The notes: a model not told the origin generated them from the sequence alone. Shown: positions 34,561 to 41,941, counted from the stretch's first letter. The stretch is DNA of 64,000 bases from Nymphaea colorata (GCF_008831285.2 NC_045140.1:13249036-13313035), one strand, 5' to 3'. Program-made: numbers and translations.

Positions 34561-35128
34561 CCCCCTCCATCTCTCATATACATGGATGCCGCAAAGTTTT
34601 TGGTCTTTATTTAAATGAAGAAAACAATATTAGTACTAAAAAAGTAAGAAGTGGATCTAAGAAAATAAAAAATTCATTAGGATTTTCAAGTGATTATTCG
34701 GTGTACTTAAATCAGAGAAATAGTGTTATTGGTTAAACACTTCCCTATTTCGTAATTTAAAAATAATTACTACTCTGAGATAATCCAAAAATTCAGAAAA
34801 AAAAACCCATGAAACATTAATAGTCGGATTTTACCTGAGCATGAAAAGTGCCCTACTTAGGATGTACGTTTTCCATTAATTCAGTCATCAGATCACATAT
34901 ACAAGGTTAGACTAAGCGAGAGAGCATGGAGAAGTATGTTTTCTATGTAGTGATATTTAATCGATGGAATGGCATGTCTTGCAGGCTAACAGTTCAGAAA
35001 GTTTGAGGGTAGATCTTGCAGTGGCGGACCAATACCTGGGTGATGCTACGAGGAAATTGAAGGGGGCCTTCCCGGATTGGGTAGATGTAGTGGCTTATTC
35101 AAGCTATCTGTCAAGTTATTTCTTTTAA
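8028..35128 (+). CDS. ERMP1-like ER membrane M28 zinc peptidase, C-terminal 15 exons
   Basis: Homologue of endoplasmic reticulum metallopeptidase 1: an M28 aminopeptidase-type domain facing the ER lumen, followed by many membrane helices and a lumenal C-terminal domain. Exons: 8028-8116, 8527-8666, 8786-8951, 15366-15501, 18011-18107, 18550-18676, 26928-26987, 27512-27630, 29673-29797, 31047-31271, 32185-32345, 33982-34145, 34239-34321, 34388-34473, 34985-35128. They total 1922 nt, or 639 residues and a stop. All borders are GT-AG and all phases join. Visible: the end of the M28 domain with the likely zinc ligand His of FYHTSYDT, hydrophobic helices ([32 protein letters not shown]) and the family motif [16 protein letters not shown]. 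The N-terminal exons with the other metal ligands are left of the window. Introns are swollen by transposons (6.4, 2.5 and 8.3 kb), but coding looks intact. Family assignment is confident; exact substrate is unknown. Confidence 0.88.
8267..8438. repeat. possible MITE in intron (inverted-repeat ends)
   Basis: About 172 bp whose left end AGATCAGGTTGCCACC matches the reverse complement of the right end AGATCAGGTCACCACC. GC content is higher than in the surrounding intron. No clear target duplication, so the superfamily is unknown. Confidence 0.4.
8527..8666 (+). CDS. ERMP1-like exon b with M28 zinc-ligand His
   Basis: Encodes [20 protein letters not shown] and [15 protein letters not shown]. 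The His of YHT (codon 8635-8637) is at the position of the last zinc ligand of the M28 family. Phase 0 in, phase 2 out. Confidence 0.9.
8786..8951 (+). CDS. ERMP1-like exon c
   Basis: The first base completes a Phe codon from exon b. It encodes [18 protein letters not shown] and ends DYLSLFM in phase 0 before the donor GTACTC. The next intron is 6.4 kb and holds the intact-length family A element. Confidence 0.88.
8952..9614. other. intron 3, left part
   Basis: T-rich intron sequence with a short (GT)n run near 8975. The ORF at 9447-9671 here is flanked by AG and GT but does not fit the family or the phase, so I do not call an exon. Confidence 0.6.
9620..9868 (-). repeat. 3' LTR of family A copy 2
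   Basis: 249 bp, TGTAGAAATA to TATCAACA. It differs from the 5' LTR only at three sites near its right end, each CG in the other LTR and CA or TG here. It includes the end of the gag-pol reading frame, which runs 102 bp into the LTR. Confidence 0.95.
9766..10464 (-). pseudogene. Copia RNase H, family A copy 2 (after nonsense codon)
   Basis: Same frame as the upstream pol part, separated by TAA at 10465-10467. Contains [59 protein letters not shown] and [20 protein letters not shown]. The stop that would normally end near the polypurine tract is shifted into the LTR, giving about 30 extra residues. By comparison with copy 1, the TAA replaces a Gln codon (C to T). Confidence 0.92.
9869..9880 (-). 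other. polypurine tract, family A copy 2
   Basis: Reads CTTGAGGGGGAG on the minus strand, adjoining the LTR. It is the same as in copy 1. Confidence 0.8.
10465..13485 (-). pseudogene. Copia protease-integrase-reverse transcriptase, family A copy 2
   Basis: About 1006 codons open between two in-frame stops. It starts in the gag tail with zinc knuckle [14 protein letters not shown]. Then come protease ([15 protein letters not shown]), integrase zinc finger ([20 protein letters not shown]), the catalytic core ([28 protein letters not shown]), [49 protein letters not shown] and the RT box LVYVDDMIV. All catalytic residues I can check are present, so only the two nonsense codons visibly disable this copy. 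Confidence 0.94.
13486..14178 (-). pseudogene. Copia gag, family A copy 2
   Basis: The start is taken as the Met of [13 protein letters not shown] (14178). Open frame extends upstream to 14316, but the leader there is untranslated-looking and the Met matches copy 1's MADSSSSS. Contains [30 protein letters not shown] and [23 protein letters not shown] at 13486-13488 ends it just before the zinc knuckle, in frame with pol. The lengths align without gaps to copy 1, so this is a point change and not a frameshift. Confidence 0.9.
14179..14764 (-). other. GC-rich 5' leader of family A copy 2
   Basis: Untranslated leader between primer site and gag. It contains repeated GGCGCTGGGCGGA-type units from about 14330 to 14720, giving local GC far above the surrounding intron. 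Copy 1 has a shorter related leader (4620-4830). Confidence 0.7.
14765..14776 (-). other. primer-binding site, initiator tRNA-Met
   Basis: Minus strand reads TGGTATCAGAGC directly after the 5' LTR, complementary to the 3' end of plant initiator tRNA-Met, the usual Copia primer. Confidence 0.9.
14777..15025 (-). repeat. 5' LTR of family A copy 2
   Basis: 249 bp, same ends as 9620-9868. The three differing positions are all CG here. Promoter and RNA start of the element would lie inside it. Confidence 0.95.
15366..15501 (+). CDS. ERMP1-like exon d, membrane helix
   Basis: Acceptor after CCCTTTCGTTAG. It encodes [20 protein letters not shown] and [10 protein letters not shown], a membrane segment. 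It ends in phase 1 before GTATGG. This exon, not an ORF near 9440, continues from exon c because only here do frame and family motif (LHSLP) agree. Confidence 0.85.
15565..16935 (+). mobile_element. decayed Copia, family B copy 2
   Basis: A gag start at 16018 ([20 protein letters not shown]) resembles gag of the family B copy at 21525. Further on, a broken integrase stretch ([11 protein letters not shown] near 16626, LLIDDFF near 16825, GAAATAAAGACTCAATT at 16913) matches the element at 22990-23330. Many stops and a large deletion remove everything else. The left limit, near a TGTTAAGAAA that could begin an LTR, is a guess. It lies in intron 4 of the ERMP1-like gene. Confidence 0.7.
16018..16173 (+). 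pseudogene. Copia gag N-terminus remnant
   Basis: 51 codons from [14 protein letters not shown] to a stop in FMMSVS. They share the pattern VKLDxxNYEIWSxxFMM with the better-preserved gag at 21525. An (AT)n tract sits just upstream at 15966-15985. Confidence 0.7.
16936..17960 (-). mobile_element. possible 5' end of a minus-strand LTR retroelement
   Basis: On the minus strand, TTGGTACCAGAGCCCC near 17692-17707 resembles the primer site TTGGTATCAGAGC. It would place an LTR at about 17712-17960 (with a TATATA box-like stretch near 17845) and a leader or gag region to the left. Short minus-strand frames exist (17529-17729 and a broken one at about 16930-17235) but match nothing I recognise. Weak support. 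Confidence 0.35.
18011..18107 (+). CDS. ERMP1-like exon e, membrane helix
   Basis: Acceptor TGATTGCAG. It encodes [20 protein letters not shown] and [13 protein letters not shown], a strong membrane helix. Phase 1 in, phase 2 out, donor GTACCT. Confidence 0.9.
18550..18676 (+). CDS. ERMP1-like exon f, membrane helix
   Basis: Acceptor TGCCATAG. It encodes [20 protein letters not shown] and [17 protein letters not shown]. It ends in phase 0 before GTACAT. The following intron is 8.3 kb and holds the family B Copia. Confidence 0.88.
18677..19647. other. intron 6, left part
   Basis: AT-rich intron with a (GA)n microsatellite at 19554-19597 and an (AT)n run just before the Copia insertion. No exon seen. 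Confidence 0.6.
19766..20748. mobile_element. Tourist-like (PIF/Harbinger) MITE with giant internal minisatellite
   Basis: The ends are inverted: GGTAGCGTTTGATAGGCTGG at the left against GGTAGTGTTTGATGGCTGG from the right. They are flanked by TAA on both sides (19763-19765, 20749-20751). Terminal GG, a TGTTTG-like motif and TAA duplication fit Tourist-like elements. Both arms also share GGAAATATxTTTCC-type repeats. The core is a long purine-only minisatellite, which makes this 983-bp element far longer than usual MITEs. It has no coding capacity that I credit. Confidence 0.75.
19953..20610. repeat. polypurine minisatellite (GGAAGAAGGGA-type units)
   Basis: About 650 bp almost entirely of A and G on the + strand, built of variants of GGAAGAAGGGAAGGAGGGAG in higher-order blocks. 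Apparent long ORFs on both strands are low-complexity artefacts (Ser/Pro/Leu or Gly/Arg/Glu/Lys). Confidence 0.95.
20819..20830 (+). other. primer-binding site, initiator tRNA-Met
   Basis: TAGTATCAGAGC directly after the LTR; one mismatch (A for G) from the usual TGGTATCAGAGC. Confidence 0.8.
21029..21083 (+). repeat. short tandem repeat in Copia leader
   Basis: Two near-identical units containing CATTGGTGGAACGTGTA followed by CAGTTTC, in the untranslated leader of the element. Confidence 0.7.
21525..22608 (+). pseudogene. Copia gag, family B copy 3
   Basis: Starts [16 protein letters not shown] with [17 protein letters not shown]. Frames shift near 21700 and 22020. Contains [30 protein letters not shown], an RG-rich stretch and a zinc knuckle [14 protein letters not shown] (CX2CX4HX4C). 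The gag frame ends as the protease frame begins, overlapping at 22541-22608. Confidence 0.88.
22541..22987 (+). pseudogene. Copia protease, family B copy 3
   Basis: Contains the aspartic protease motif [18 protein letters not shown], then [20 protein letters not shown] and [17 protein letters not shown]. It ends at a TAG just before the integrase zinc finger (WHLRLGHPS). Confidence 0.85.
22988..23850 (+). pseudogene. Copia integrase, family B copy 3
   Basis: Zinc-binding [13 protein letters not shown] and CEACQLGE, then the core with [40 protein letters not shown] and INRLPSSS. The second catalytic Asp appears changed to Asn (TNN where TDN is expected); the first Asp and the Glu remain. Stops and a frameshift (near 23650) break the frame. 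Confidence 0.85.
24076..25516 (+). pseudogene. Copia reverse transcriptase and RNase H start, family B copy 3
   Basis: [11 protein letters not shown] then a stop; [44 protein letters not shown] (catalytic box intact), [14 protein letters not shown] then [15 protein letters not shown] and SDADYARS. At least four stops or frameshifts separate the pieces (24116, about 24500, 24978, 25515). Confidence 0.88.
25517..25737 (+). pseudogene. Copia RNase H C-terminus, family B copy 3
   Basis: After a frameshift at about 25510 the normal end is readable: [20 protein letters not shown], then [13 protein letters not shown] and [11 protein letters not shown] with stop. The shortened polypurine tract reads GCTTGAGTGGGAG. 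Confidence 0.85.
25746..25799 (+). repeat. 3' LTR of family B copy 3, collapsed to 54 bp
   Basis: The first 42 bp equal the start of the 5' LTR; the last 12 bp, TCATCGTCAACA, are close to the LTR end CTCACGTCAACA. Everything between is missing. The remnant begins TGTTGACGATGA and ends with its exact reverse complement. Confidence 0.85.
25800..25832. repeat. (AT)n microsatellite
   Basis: AT dinucleotide run at the insertion site; a matching run lies at the element's left edge (19633-19647). Confidence 0.9.
25833..26927. other. intron 6, right part
   Basis: AT-rich sequence with a pyrimidine-rich stretch near 26465-26545. No coding signal until the acceptor at 26927. Confidence 0.6.
26928..26987 (+). 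CDS. ERMP1-like exon g (20 codons)
   Basis: Small exon encoding [27 protein letters not shown] is a conserved ERMP1 motif. Phase 0 on both sides, acceptor GTTCCAG, donor GTATGA. Confidence 0.85.
27512..27630 (+). CDS. ERMP1-like exon h
   Basis: Acceptor CACCTGTAG. It encodes [20 protein letters not shown] and [10 protein letters not shown], with a hydrophobic helix. It ends in phase 2 before GTAACT. Confidence 0.85.
27720..28060. repeat. degenerate AATCC/CAAAT-rich repeat in intron 8
   Basis: Simple-sequence-like stretch rich in AATTCCAA and a short run of AAATCC units (about 27908-27932). One frame is open for 150 codons, but the product is Ser/Asn/Pro/Lys low complexity, so I treat it as repeat and not as a gene. 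Confidence 0.6.
28391..28615. repeat. segment repeated at 47998-48225
   Basis: Begins ATCCATCCTTCTTTGTGCAC and shares a long imperfect match, including TTGCCTTTGTGTTTTTTT-type and GTTGAAGATxGAAGAA stretches, with the second region in the same orientation. It is either the left limit of the duplication described below or a dispersed repeat. A GGCTCTGTTCCAATC here versus TTCTGATACCAATC there resembles a retroelement primer site in minus orientation. Confidence 0.55.
28640..29672. other. intron 8, right part
   Basis: AT-rich. 28640-28810 has the look of a retroelement LTR (A/G-rich, AGGGTTTTGATT) but no partner was found. Nothing coding seen. Confidence 0.5.
29673..29797 (+). CDS. ERMP1-like exon i, conserved core motif
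   Basis: Encodes [20 protein letters not shown] followed by [14 protein letters not shown], the most recognisable family stretch here. Phase 2 in, phase 1 out, donor GTCAGT. Confidence 0.9.
30040..31000 (-). pseudogene. LINE-like reverse-transcriptase C-terminal remnant in intron 9
   Basis: On the minus strand, 30685-30882 reads [20 protein letters not shown] then [11 protein letters not shown] and NWQI. This is the pattern of the zinc-binding C-terminal domain of plant LINE reverse transcriptases (Trp-rich, ALPxARxxLxMALQxKL). Broken frames continue to lower coordinates, with W-rich pieces such as LILAEGHGL. No poly-A tail or target duplication was found. Assignment rests on pattern, not on a search. 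Confidence 0.45.
31047..31271 (+). CDS. ERMP1-like exon j, membrane helices
   Basis: Acceptor GCTTGCAG. It encodes [32 protein letters not shown] and [15 protein letters not shown]. Phase 1 on both sides. Open frame continues past the donor GTCTGG, but the family alignment and the next exon require splicing here. Confidence 0.87.
32185..32345 (+). CDS. ERMP1-like exon k
   Basis: Encodes [20 protein letters not shown] and later [13 protein letters not shown], the start of the lumenal C-terminal domain. Phase 1 in, phase 0 out, donor GTATGA. Confidence 0.87.
33982..34145 (+). CDS. ERMP1-like exon l
   Basis: Acceptor CTTGCCTAG. It encodes [28 protein letters not shown] and [10 protein letters not shown]. 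It ends in phase 2 with a strong GTAAGT donor. Confidence 0.88.
34239..34321 (+). CDS. ERMP1-like exon m
   Basis: Encodes [20 protein letters not shown] and FADNTVP. Phase 2 in, phase 1 out, donor GTGAGT. Confidence 0.88.
34388..34473 (+). CDS. ERMP1-like exon n
   Basis: Encodes [20 protein letters not shown] and NWTFWLE. Phase 1 in, phase 0 out, donor GTAACA. Confidence 0.88.
34524..34556. repeat. (CT)n microsatellite in last intron
   Basis: About 33 bp of CT repeats followed by a C run, 50 bp after the exon n donor. Confidence 0.9.
34985..35128 (+). CDS. ERMP1-like last exon with stop
   Basis: Acceptor TGTCTTGCAG. It encodes [39 protein letters not shown] and TAA at 35126-35128. The C-terminal domain ends as in plant homologues. 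Confidence 0.9.
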   Translation, partial: ANSSESLRVDLAVADQYLGDATRKLKGAFPDWVDVVAYSSYLSSYFF

Positions 35129-37240
35129 ATAATGTTCCTTTTCCCAGACTTCACTGCTTAAAAATAATTTAGTTGATCAGGTGATTTCATGTCTACGAAT
35201 ATTTGGACATGAAAGATAAACATTGTCAATTTAGGCAGGTTCAGTTAAGCCAATCTTTTTTATGCTTTGTGGTGCTGGTGACTTTTCATGATTCTTGCGC
35301 ATGAATGCTTACCTTTCAGTTCGACTGGGCTCGGACTGGGTTGGACGGAGATGGCGGATACACGGTTCTTATATTGGTGATCTGGGTCTAGGTAGACTTC
35401 ATTAACTTGCACCCACGCCCTGGCTATTGAACTGTTGACCTTCTGTAACATGGCAGTTCCAAGCCAACTGCTTTGTCTGGGTCCCAAGTCTGTGAAGTGA
35501 GCTTCGGTTCTTGTTCCTTCACTCGGCTGAAAACCTAAATAATTCGTTCCTGTTCTTTTCGGTGAAGTTTTTCCTAATAAACATTTCCTGAAATGTCATC
35601 AAGGAGTACTTACGATGCCGGAAATGATACGTTGGTGAAGGTAAATGAGTTGTCCTTTTATTTAGGTTGGTTACTAAAAAATTACTCATTTACTTGGGTA
35701 GCTCATGGGTTGGTCTGAATCCAATATGTCGAGCAGTAGATCTGTATCCAAATTGGACTGCGAATTGCATGAGTCTACTTTGTGATCTGACAACATGGGA
35801 GGTTTTGATCTCACTCCTGTTGGATACGGATCTTGTTTCAAAATTTTAAGAGACGAGCATTAAGTTGAAGCTGTTAAATGGACGAACGCACCTAACTCAA
35901 ACGACTCAAATACATGTTCATTCTGGCAGCAGTTCTTTTCCGTTATGGCCAACAAATAGCACATCCCTTCCTTAGCACATGCATTTCGTTTGCTCTCTTT
36001 GATGAATTATTTCATCAGTTCTGAGCGGATATGATGTGAGCAGGCTGAGATGGTGTAGATATTAAGTGGAAACTTGAGATCTGGATTTAAAATTATACCA
36101 GAAATGCAAGCTTTTAAATCATTTTTTTTAAAAAAATAGTAATATCATACTTTTGGGTCAGCATGAGCAGTATTTCATCTCATCCTGAAAGCTGAAGTCT
36201 TCACCTTTCCTCCATTCTTGCAAAGTACCATGTCTGCTTTTTTATGTCTAGACGTGGTGCTAGTCATTACCATCCTTCATTATCACGTAAGACTTAAGGA
36301 TGTTGATGTCCAGTGGATGCTTCAAGTGCATTTTGTTCCACATTTCCATGTTGTCTGTGCCTTTCCCTTGGAAGGGGGTATGACTTTTTTACCATCGAAG
36401 GCATTTTTTGTCATTTTAACATGCAGAGATATAGTTCAATGTTAGGGCTCAAGCGTTAATCATGTTATCATTTTCATGCAAGGCTTTTGAGTCGGAGTCA
36501 TTTTCATGCAAGACACTTGTGTCAGCATTATGCCTGAGACATGCTGATTGCCCTATGGTTCATGATAGGTACGGGTTGCCCCATCGTTCGTGGTAGGCAC
36601 ACTGTCCCACTTGATCTTTCTTTCAATCATAATCTTACCTTGAATGGCATATATCGAAGGCAGATTAACTCAAGACAATTAATATGCTTAACTAGTAGTA
36701 ACTTGGATTAATGAAATTGATAAGTATATAGATGGTAGGAAGGTCCAGGCATATATCTCAATCCATGCAACACATTCCATGTGCTCCCAATCTAATGACC
36801 GGGAAACCAAAGATTGTACACAGATCCAACACAGGTATTATGAAACTGGACCAATTAGAATTTAAAGAAAGATGAAGTGAAAAAGAATAGGGTTCCTTTG
36901 ATATGACCAAAAAAAAAGAAGAAGAAAAAGTAAAAGGAAAAATTTTGCCTTACCAATGACTACTGGAAGGCCAAGCTAAGATATTTGCTTGTAGCGAATA
37001 CAAGCAGCCGAATTGGCCTGAGACAGAACTGGAAGCTGCTCCATACGCCACGCGATGACATCCTCCATGAATCATACTTCAGGTTGTGTCATTCTTTTAC
37101 TTGACAACATGAGTTAATTCAGTCATTTATTCCCTGGGTCTTTACTTAAGCCCATCCTCCTAATCCTCCTCATTTGCAGCCAAATCCACCAACAATAATA
37201 CTCTCTAGCACCCACCTTAATTCATGAGAGCGTCAAGCTG
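35129..37240. other. 3' UTR and intergenic region
   Basis: Downstream of the ERMP1-like stop. The first AATAAA is at about 35575 and could serve polyadenylation; other A-rich signals are nearer. The stretches 36007-36245 and about 36540-36630 recur near 48521-48790 and 49385-49500. No gene seen. Confidence 0.6.
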
Positions 37241-39601
37241 ATGGAATATCGTGCTCCTCCTCTTCCTTTTTGGCCTTGCATCGTTATTGTCATAGCATTT
37301 TGTAGCACCTTCTTGTTACTCTATGGAGGAGAAGGTCATGTGGCAATAGGTGCAAGAGGACCCTGCCTCCACAATCAAAGGTTGGCCGTCCTATGATTCA
37401 AGCAAGGTCTATGTCTCGAGTCGCGTACATGCATAACTACATGGCAGAATGGATCTGATTGTTGTATGCGGGAGGGAGTTTCTTGCGAACACACTAGTGG
37501 CATGGTCACTAACCTCCACCTTTATGATTCCGAAGTGCAGGTAAGTAAGCTAGACCCTTCCTTATTCGAGCTTCGCCGCCTCCACCAGCAATTCATTTAG
37601 CGGTGGGCTCCCATCAAGGTTGTCGGAACTCATTGACTTGACCTATCTCGGGCTCTCAGATTTCGGATTCCATGGTCTCATTCCTGAATCCTTCATAAAA
37701 TTTTCCAATCTAACCTTTTTGAACCTTAGCTTCAACCATTTAAGCGGAGAAATTCCCTCATTTTCTACCAGACCAGGCCACCTTACAGTCATTGGACCTC
37801 AACAACATGTTTAATGGTTTCACTCCTTGATTTTAGAAGTGGATTTTCTGCATTAAGGAAAGTTGATCTCTCTCATAATATGTTGGATGGGAGGATACCT
37901 TCTTCGATAAGCAACTTGTCACAAATTGAAGAATTGGATCTTGCATCAAATACATTTAGTCGCACCATCAAGTTCTCCTCATTTCAAAACTTGAAAAAAC
38001 TTTTTTATTTGTCCCTTTCTTTTAATGAATTGAATGTTGAAATGCCTAAAGTTGGTACTTTTGACCATCAAGCTGCCATGTTTCCACATCTTAATTGAGT
38101 TATTTTGCAAAATCAAGGGGGAGCTTCCTTGGATCCTCCAAAGTGCAAAGTGCCTTAAAGAACTACAGCTTTCATACAATAATGTAAGCAGGAAAATACC
38201 GACATGGGTGTGGGGTCTACCGAACCTTCAAAAATGTTAGATTTGTCTCATAACAAGCTCGATGGGTTTCGAGGAAGTAGTACAGAATGTCAGTGATCAA
38301 GTTGCAACGTTTCTACATCTAGAAAGGTTAGGTCTAAGTGACTGCTACATCAAGGGGGAGTTTCCTTTGATCTTCCAAGTGTAAAGAGCCTTACAAACCT
38401 AGATCTTTCATCCAATAATATAAATGGGAAAATGCCATGGGTTTGGGGCCTTCCAAACCTTCAATGATTGGATTTGTCTCCATAATAATTTGGATGGATT
38501 CGAGGAAGCAATCAATGTTAGTGATTCAGTGAACTCCTTCAGTGAACTCCAGCGTTGGCTTGAGGTTCAGACATCAGTCCCCATCCAATAGACTTAAGTT
38601 CATAATTTTGTTAAACAATAATCTCACAGGAGCAATTATGCCAGTATTCTGTTCCCATATGTTCGAACTGGAGTTTCTAGACCTATCAGGAAATTAACCT
38701 CTCTGGTACCATACTGGATTGCATTACCAACTTGACCAAGTTAGAAAAGTTGGGCCTTAGTGAGAACCAACTTCAGGGACAAATTCCAAGAGGGCTCATT
38801 TGTGGTGAACTTGAATTGAAGTTTCTAGACCTATCAAGAAATAACCTATCAGGTACCATACCATATTGCATGACCAACTTGAACATGCTGGACCTTAGTG
38901 AGAATCAACTGCAGAGACCGACTCCAAGAGGGGTAACTTATAATAAAGGGTAACCAATTAACTGGCAAAAAAGCAAAACTATTCTATAACTGCAGTAGTG
39001 ATTACCTTTACGCCCTCGACCTGTCACATAATAGACTCACGTGTAGCTTGCCAGATAGTTGGCTCACATGTTTTGATCTACATTTGTCGGACTTGAGCAA
39101 TAACGAGCTTCATGGCTAATTCCAGATGTGCCTAATTCCATTACATCTTTAAAAGGGCTCATCTTAATTCCAAGATGTCTTTCTAATATTTCCAGTGGAC
39201 TAGAGATAACATTTGGGTGGCAATGAACTGAGTGACATTTCCCCCTTGTGGCTTGGCGTTTTGGAACACTTAAATGTGTTGGAGCTACGTTTCAACAAAC
39301 TATATGGCTCTATTGGATCCTCCAAACATGGGTTTTCTTCCTTACAAATGTCTGGAAATCAATTGATTGGACATCTCCCCACTGAGTCTTTTTCAAAGTT
39401 TTACTTCCATGACGAACAAGAAGTTACAATACAAATATAATTTTGTATATGGAGAAGAGCTGCTATTAAACATAAAGGGGCAAACCCAAGACGGGCATTT
39501 TGAGATGTTCGACAATCTATTTGTTGGGAAAATTCCTGAAGAGATAGGTGCATTGAAGGGCCTTTATTCTTGTATTATCACGAAACAACTTGTACGGTCC
39601 C
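37241..39601 (+). pseudogene. LRR receptor-like protein pseudogene, first part
   Basis: Plant receptor-like proteins are plasma-membrane LRR proteins without a kinase, involved in defence or development. ATG at 37241 opens a signal-peptide-like stretch (CIVIVIAFCSTFLLLY). Next comes the LRR cap (CLHNQRLAVL then TGA at 37394, same frame), then TWQNGSDCCMREGVSCEHTS. A frameshift near 37580 is followed by LRR units such as LSELIDLTYLGLSDFGFHG, LTFLNLSFNHLSGEIP, LEKLGLSENQLQGQIP and LKFLDLSRNNLSGTIP. Numerous frameshifts and stops (for example 37813, 38096, 38951) exclude a functional product. The gene is cut at 39601 by a Copia. Confidence 0.88.
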
Positions 39602-40019
39602 TGTTGAAATTCATGGATGAAGAAGAGGAAGAAAGAAAAGAACTCAGATTTTAACGTGGTTTGGCATTGAAGCCTACATCCACGGAAAACAGAGGAAGCT
39701 CTGTTTTGTCTCTCTTTTGTATATTCTCACCCACTGATAACGTGGGAGTGGAGTCATCTCCTTATATGGATTACAGCCCCTTCTTCCAATACAGGTCCCA
39801 ACAATCTTAAGATCCCTGGAATTCAGGGAATTACATAACAAAGGCAACAATTATAAGGAAGGGAAAGACGAGATTGGCAGAATTAGATTGATGCCAATTC
39901 TCGTTCTGATGTCCTCAATCCAAAAAATTAACTGTTGAGGATTTCTTTTCAAAGAAACTGCTGAAGATTTCTTTCCAAGGTAGAGACGTTGACAGTGCTT
40001 CCTTCCAAATGCGCTAACA
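39602..40019 (-). repeat. 3' LTR of family C Copia
   Basis: 418 bp, TGTTGAAATTC to GCGCTAACA. It differs from the other LTR by small indels (11 bp near 39715 and about 6 bp near 39750) and scattered substitutions, so it is older than family A copy 2. Confidence 0.93.
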
Positions 40020-40829
40020 AACTACCCCTAAAGTTGGTAGGCAAACATCAGTCTGCCCCAACTTGTCCACAATCGTCCTATGTCTTTCTTTCCCCAAACT
40101 TTTTGTGAAGATGTCCGCGAGTTGGTATTCACTTCTGACGTGAGAAGTTGTAATGGTGCCATCTTGAATTTTTTCTCGAACAAAATGGCAGCCAACTTCG
40201 ATATGTTTGGTTCGTTCATGGAATACGGGGTTCGTGCCAATATGAATAGCAGCCATGTTGTCGCACTTAAGTTCCGTTGAGGAGTGAATTTCAACCTTCA
40301 TGTCCTTAAGGAGGGACTTAAGCCAAATCAATTCACATGTACATAGGGCCATAGCTCGGTATTCAGCCTCAACACTGGATCGAGCTACAACGGCTTGCTT
40401 TTTACTTCGCCAAGTGATCAAATTTTTTCCAATAAATGTACAGAAACCTGATGTTGATCGTCTGTCATTTGGGTCTCCAGCCCAGTCTGCATCAAAATAG
40501 CCAAGAAGATGATGAGGTTGATCTCGTCTCATTAAGATTCCCTTTCCTTGTGTCCCTTTTAGATTCCTTAGGATCCGATGAGCTGCTTCAATATGATGGG
40601 ATCTCGGCTGGTGCATGAATTGGCTAATTACACTAACAGCATACATGATGTCAGGCCATGTAACAGTCAAATATATAAGTTTTCCAACTAGTTTTTGAAA
40701 ACTTTCTTTGTTTTTGACAATATCACAATCTTCTTTCCTTAGTTTGCAGTTCATCTCAAGGGGCGTATTTGCAGGCTTAGCTCCAAGATATCCAGTGTCT
40801 TTCAGGAGATCAATTATGTATTTTGACAT
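40014..40829 (-). pseudogene. Copia RT end and RNase H, family C
   Basis: [56 protein letters not shown] (RNase H start), TWRSKKQAVVARSSVEAEYR, LKCDNMAAIHI and TKHIEVGCHFVREKI. Open for 271 codons to the expected stop at the LTR edge. It is out of frame with the RT piece upstream. Confidence 0.92.
40020..40037 (-). other. polypurine tract, family C Copia
   Basis: Minus strand reads CCAACTTTAGGGGTAGTT next to the LTR; interrupted by T but in the expected place. Confidence 0.65.
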
Positions 40830-41411
40830 ATAAAAATTCCTTTGTCTAAGTGAGTCACTTCTATTCCAAGGAAGTACCGAAAGAGACCAAGGTCTTTGAT
40901 TTCAAACTCACTATTTGAAAATTTCTTTATAAACTGCATGGTCTCAAAATCATCTCCAGTAATAATGGTATCATCTACGTACACAAGCAAAATGGTTGCC
41001 TTGGTTTTTCTAGTGAATGTGAACATGGTGTAATCGGCAGAACTTTGCTGAAACCCATACTTGATGAGTGCTGTCCTTAAACGAGCGAACCAGGCACGAG
41101 GTGATTGCTTTAATCCGTAGAAAACTTTCCTTAGTTTGCAAACATGTCCAGATTGACAGTTAATTTCTTGTGGGGCTTTCATGTAGACTTCTTCTAATTC
41201 GCCATGGAGAAACGCATTTTTTACATCTTTTTGTAGATGCAACTGCAAGGAGTGCTCTCACCGTGTTCATTTTTGCTACTGGAGCAAAGGTTTCATTGTA
41301 ATCGATTCCTTCTATCTGAGTGAAGCCCTTTGCAACGAGGCGCGCCTTATATCGCTCAGCTTCTCTATTACTCTTGAACTTTATTTTGTAGATCCATTTA
41401 CATCCTACCAA
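40814..41411 (-). pseudogene. Copia reverse transcriptase core, family C
   Basis: Two overlapping frames: [20 protein letters not shown] with [15 protein letters not shown] (41160-41411), then [33 protein letters not shown] and the intact box LLVYVDDTIITGDD (40814-41248). A frameshift near 41230 joins them. Confidence 0.9.
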
Positions 41412-41573
41412 TTTTTTTCCATCTGGTAGAGGAACAAGATCCCAAGTATGATTCTTTTCAAGTGCCTTGATTTCTTATTCCATGGCTGCCCTCCATCGTA
41501 AGTCTACACTAGCTTCATTAAAGTTTCTTGGCTCTTGATGCCCATAAGTGGCAAGAATGTATGACTTGTAGTT

Positions 41574-41793
41574 ATGAGAGAGAGCTTCAAACAAGAGATA
41601 ATTTTCTATTGAATGAAGATTGTCAGCAGATAAGTAAGTATAGTAATCACTGAACTTGGATGAAGGCCGAGTTACTCTAGAAGATGAGAGAGAGCTTCAA
41701 ACGAGAGATAATTTTCTATTGAATGAAGACTGTCAGCAGATAAGTAAGTATAGTAATCACTTAACTTCGATGGAGGCCGAGTTACTCTAGAAG
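41574..41793. repeat. 110-bp tandem duplication inside family C pol
   Basis: 41574-41683 and 41684-41793 are two adjacent copies starting ATGAGAGAGAGCTTCAAAC with about six differences. Because 110 is not a multiple of three, the duplication breaks the frame before RT. Confidence 0.92.
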
Positions 41794-41941
41794 AACGTCT
41801 TAGTCCTGGTTGAGGTTCAACGTTGGTGGTGACTTCGCCCTCCTCCAAAGTAGTACTTTCAGGGCTGCTGTTGTCATTGGAAAAGTGGATAGTCCCTGTT
41901 TGACATGGAGACGTTTGTCTCCTGAAGATGTCTGCCAGTGG

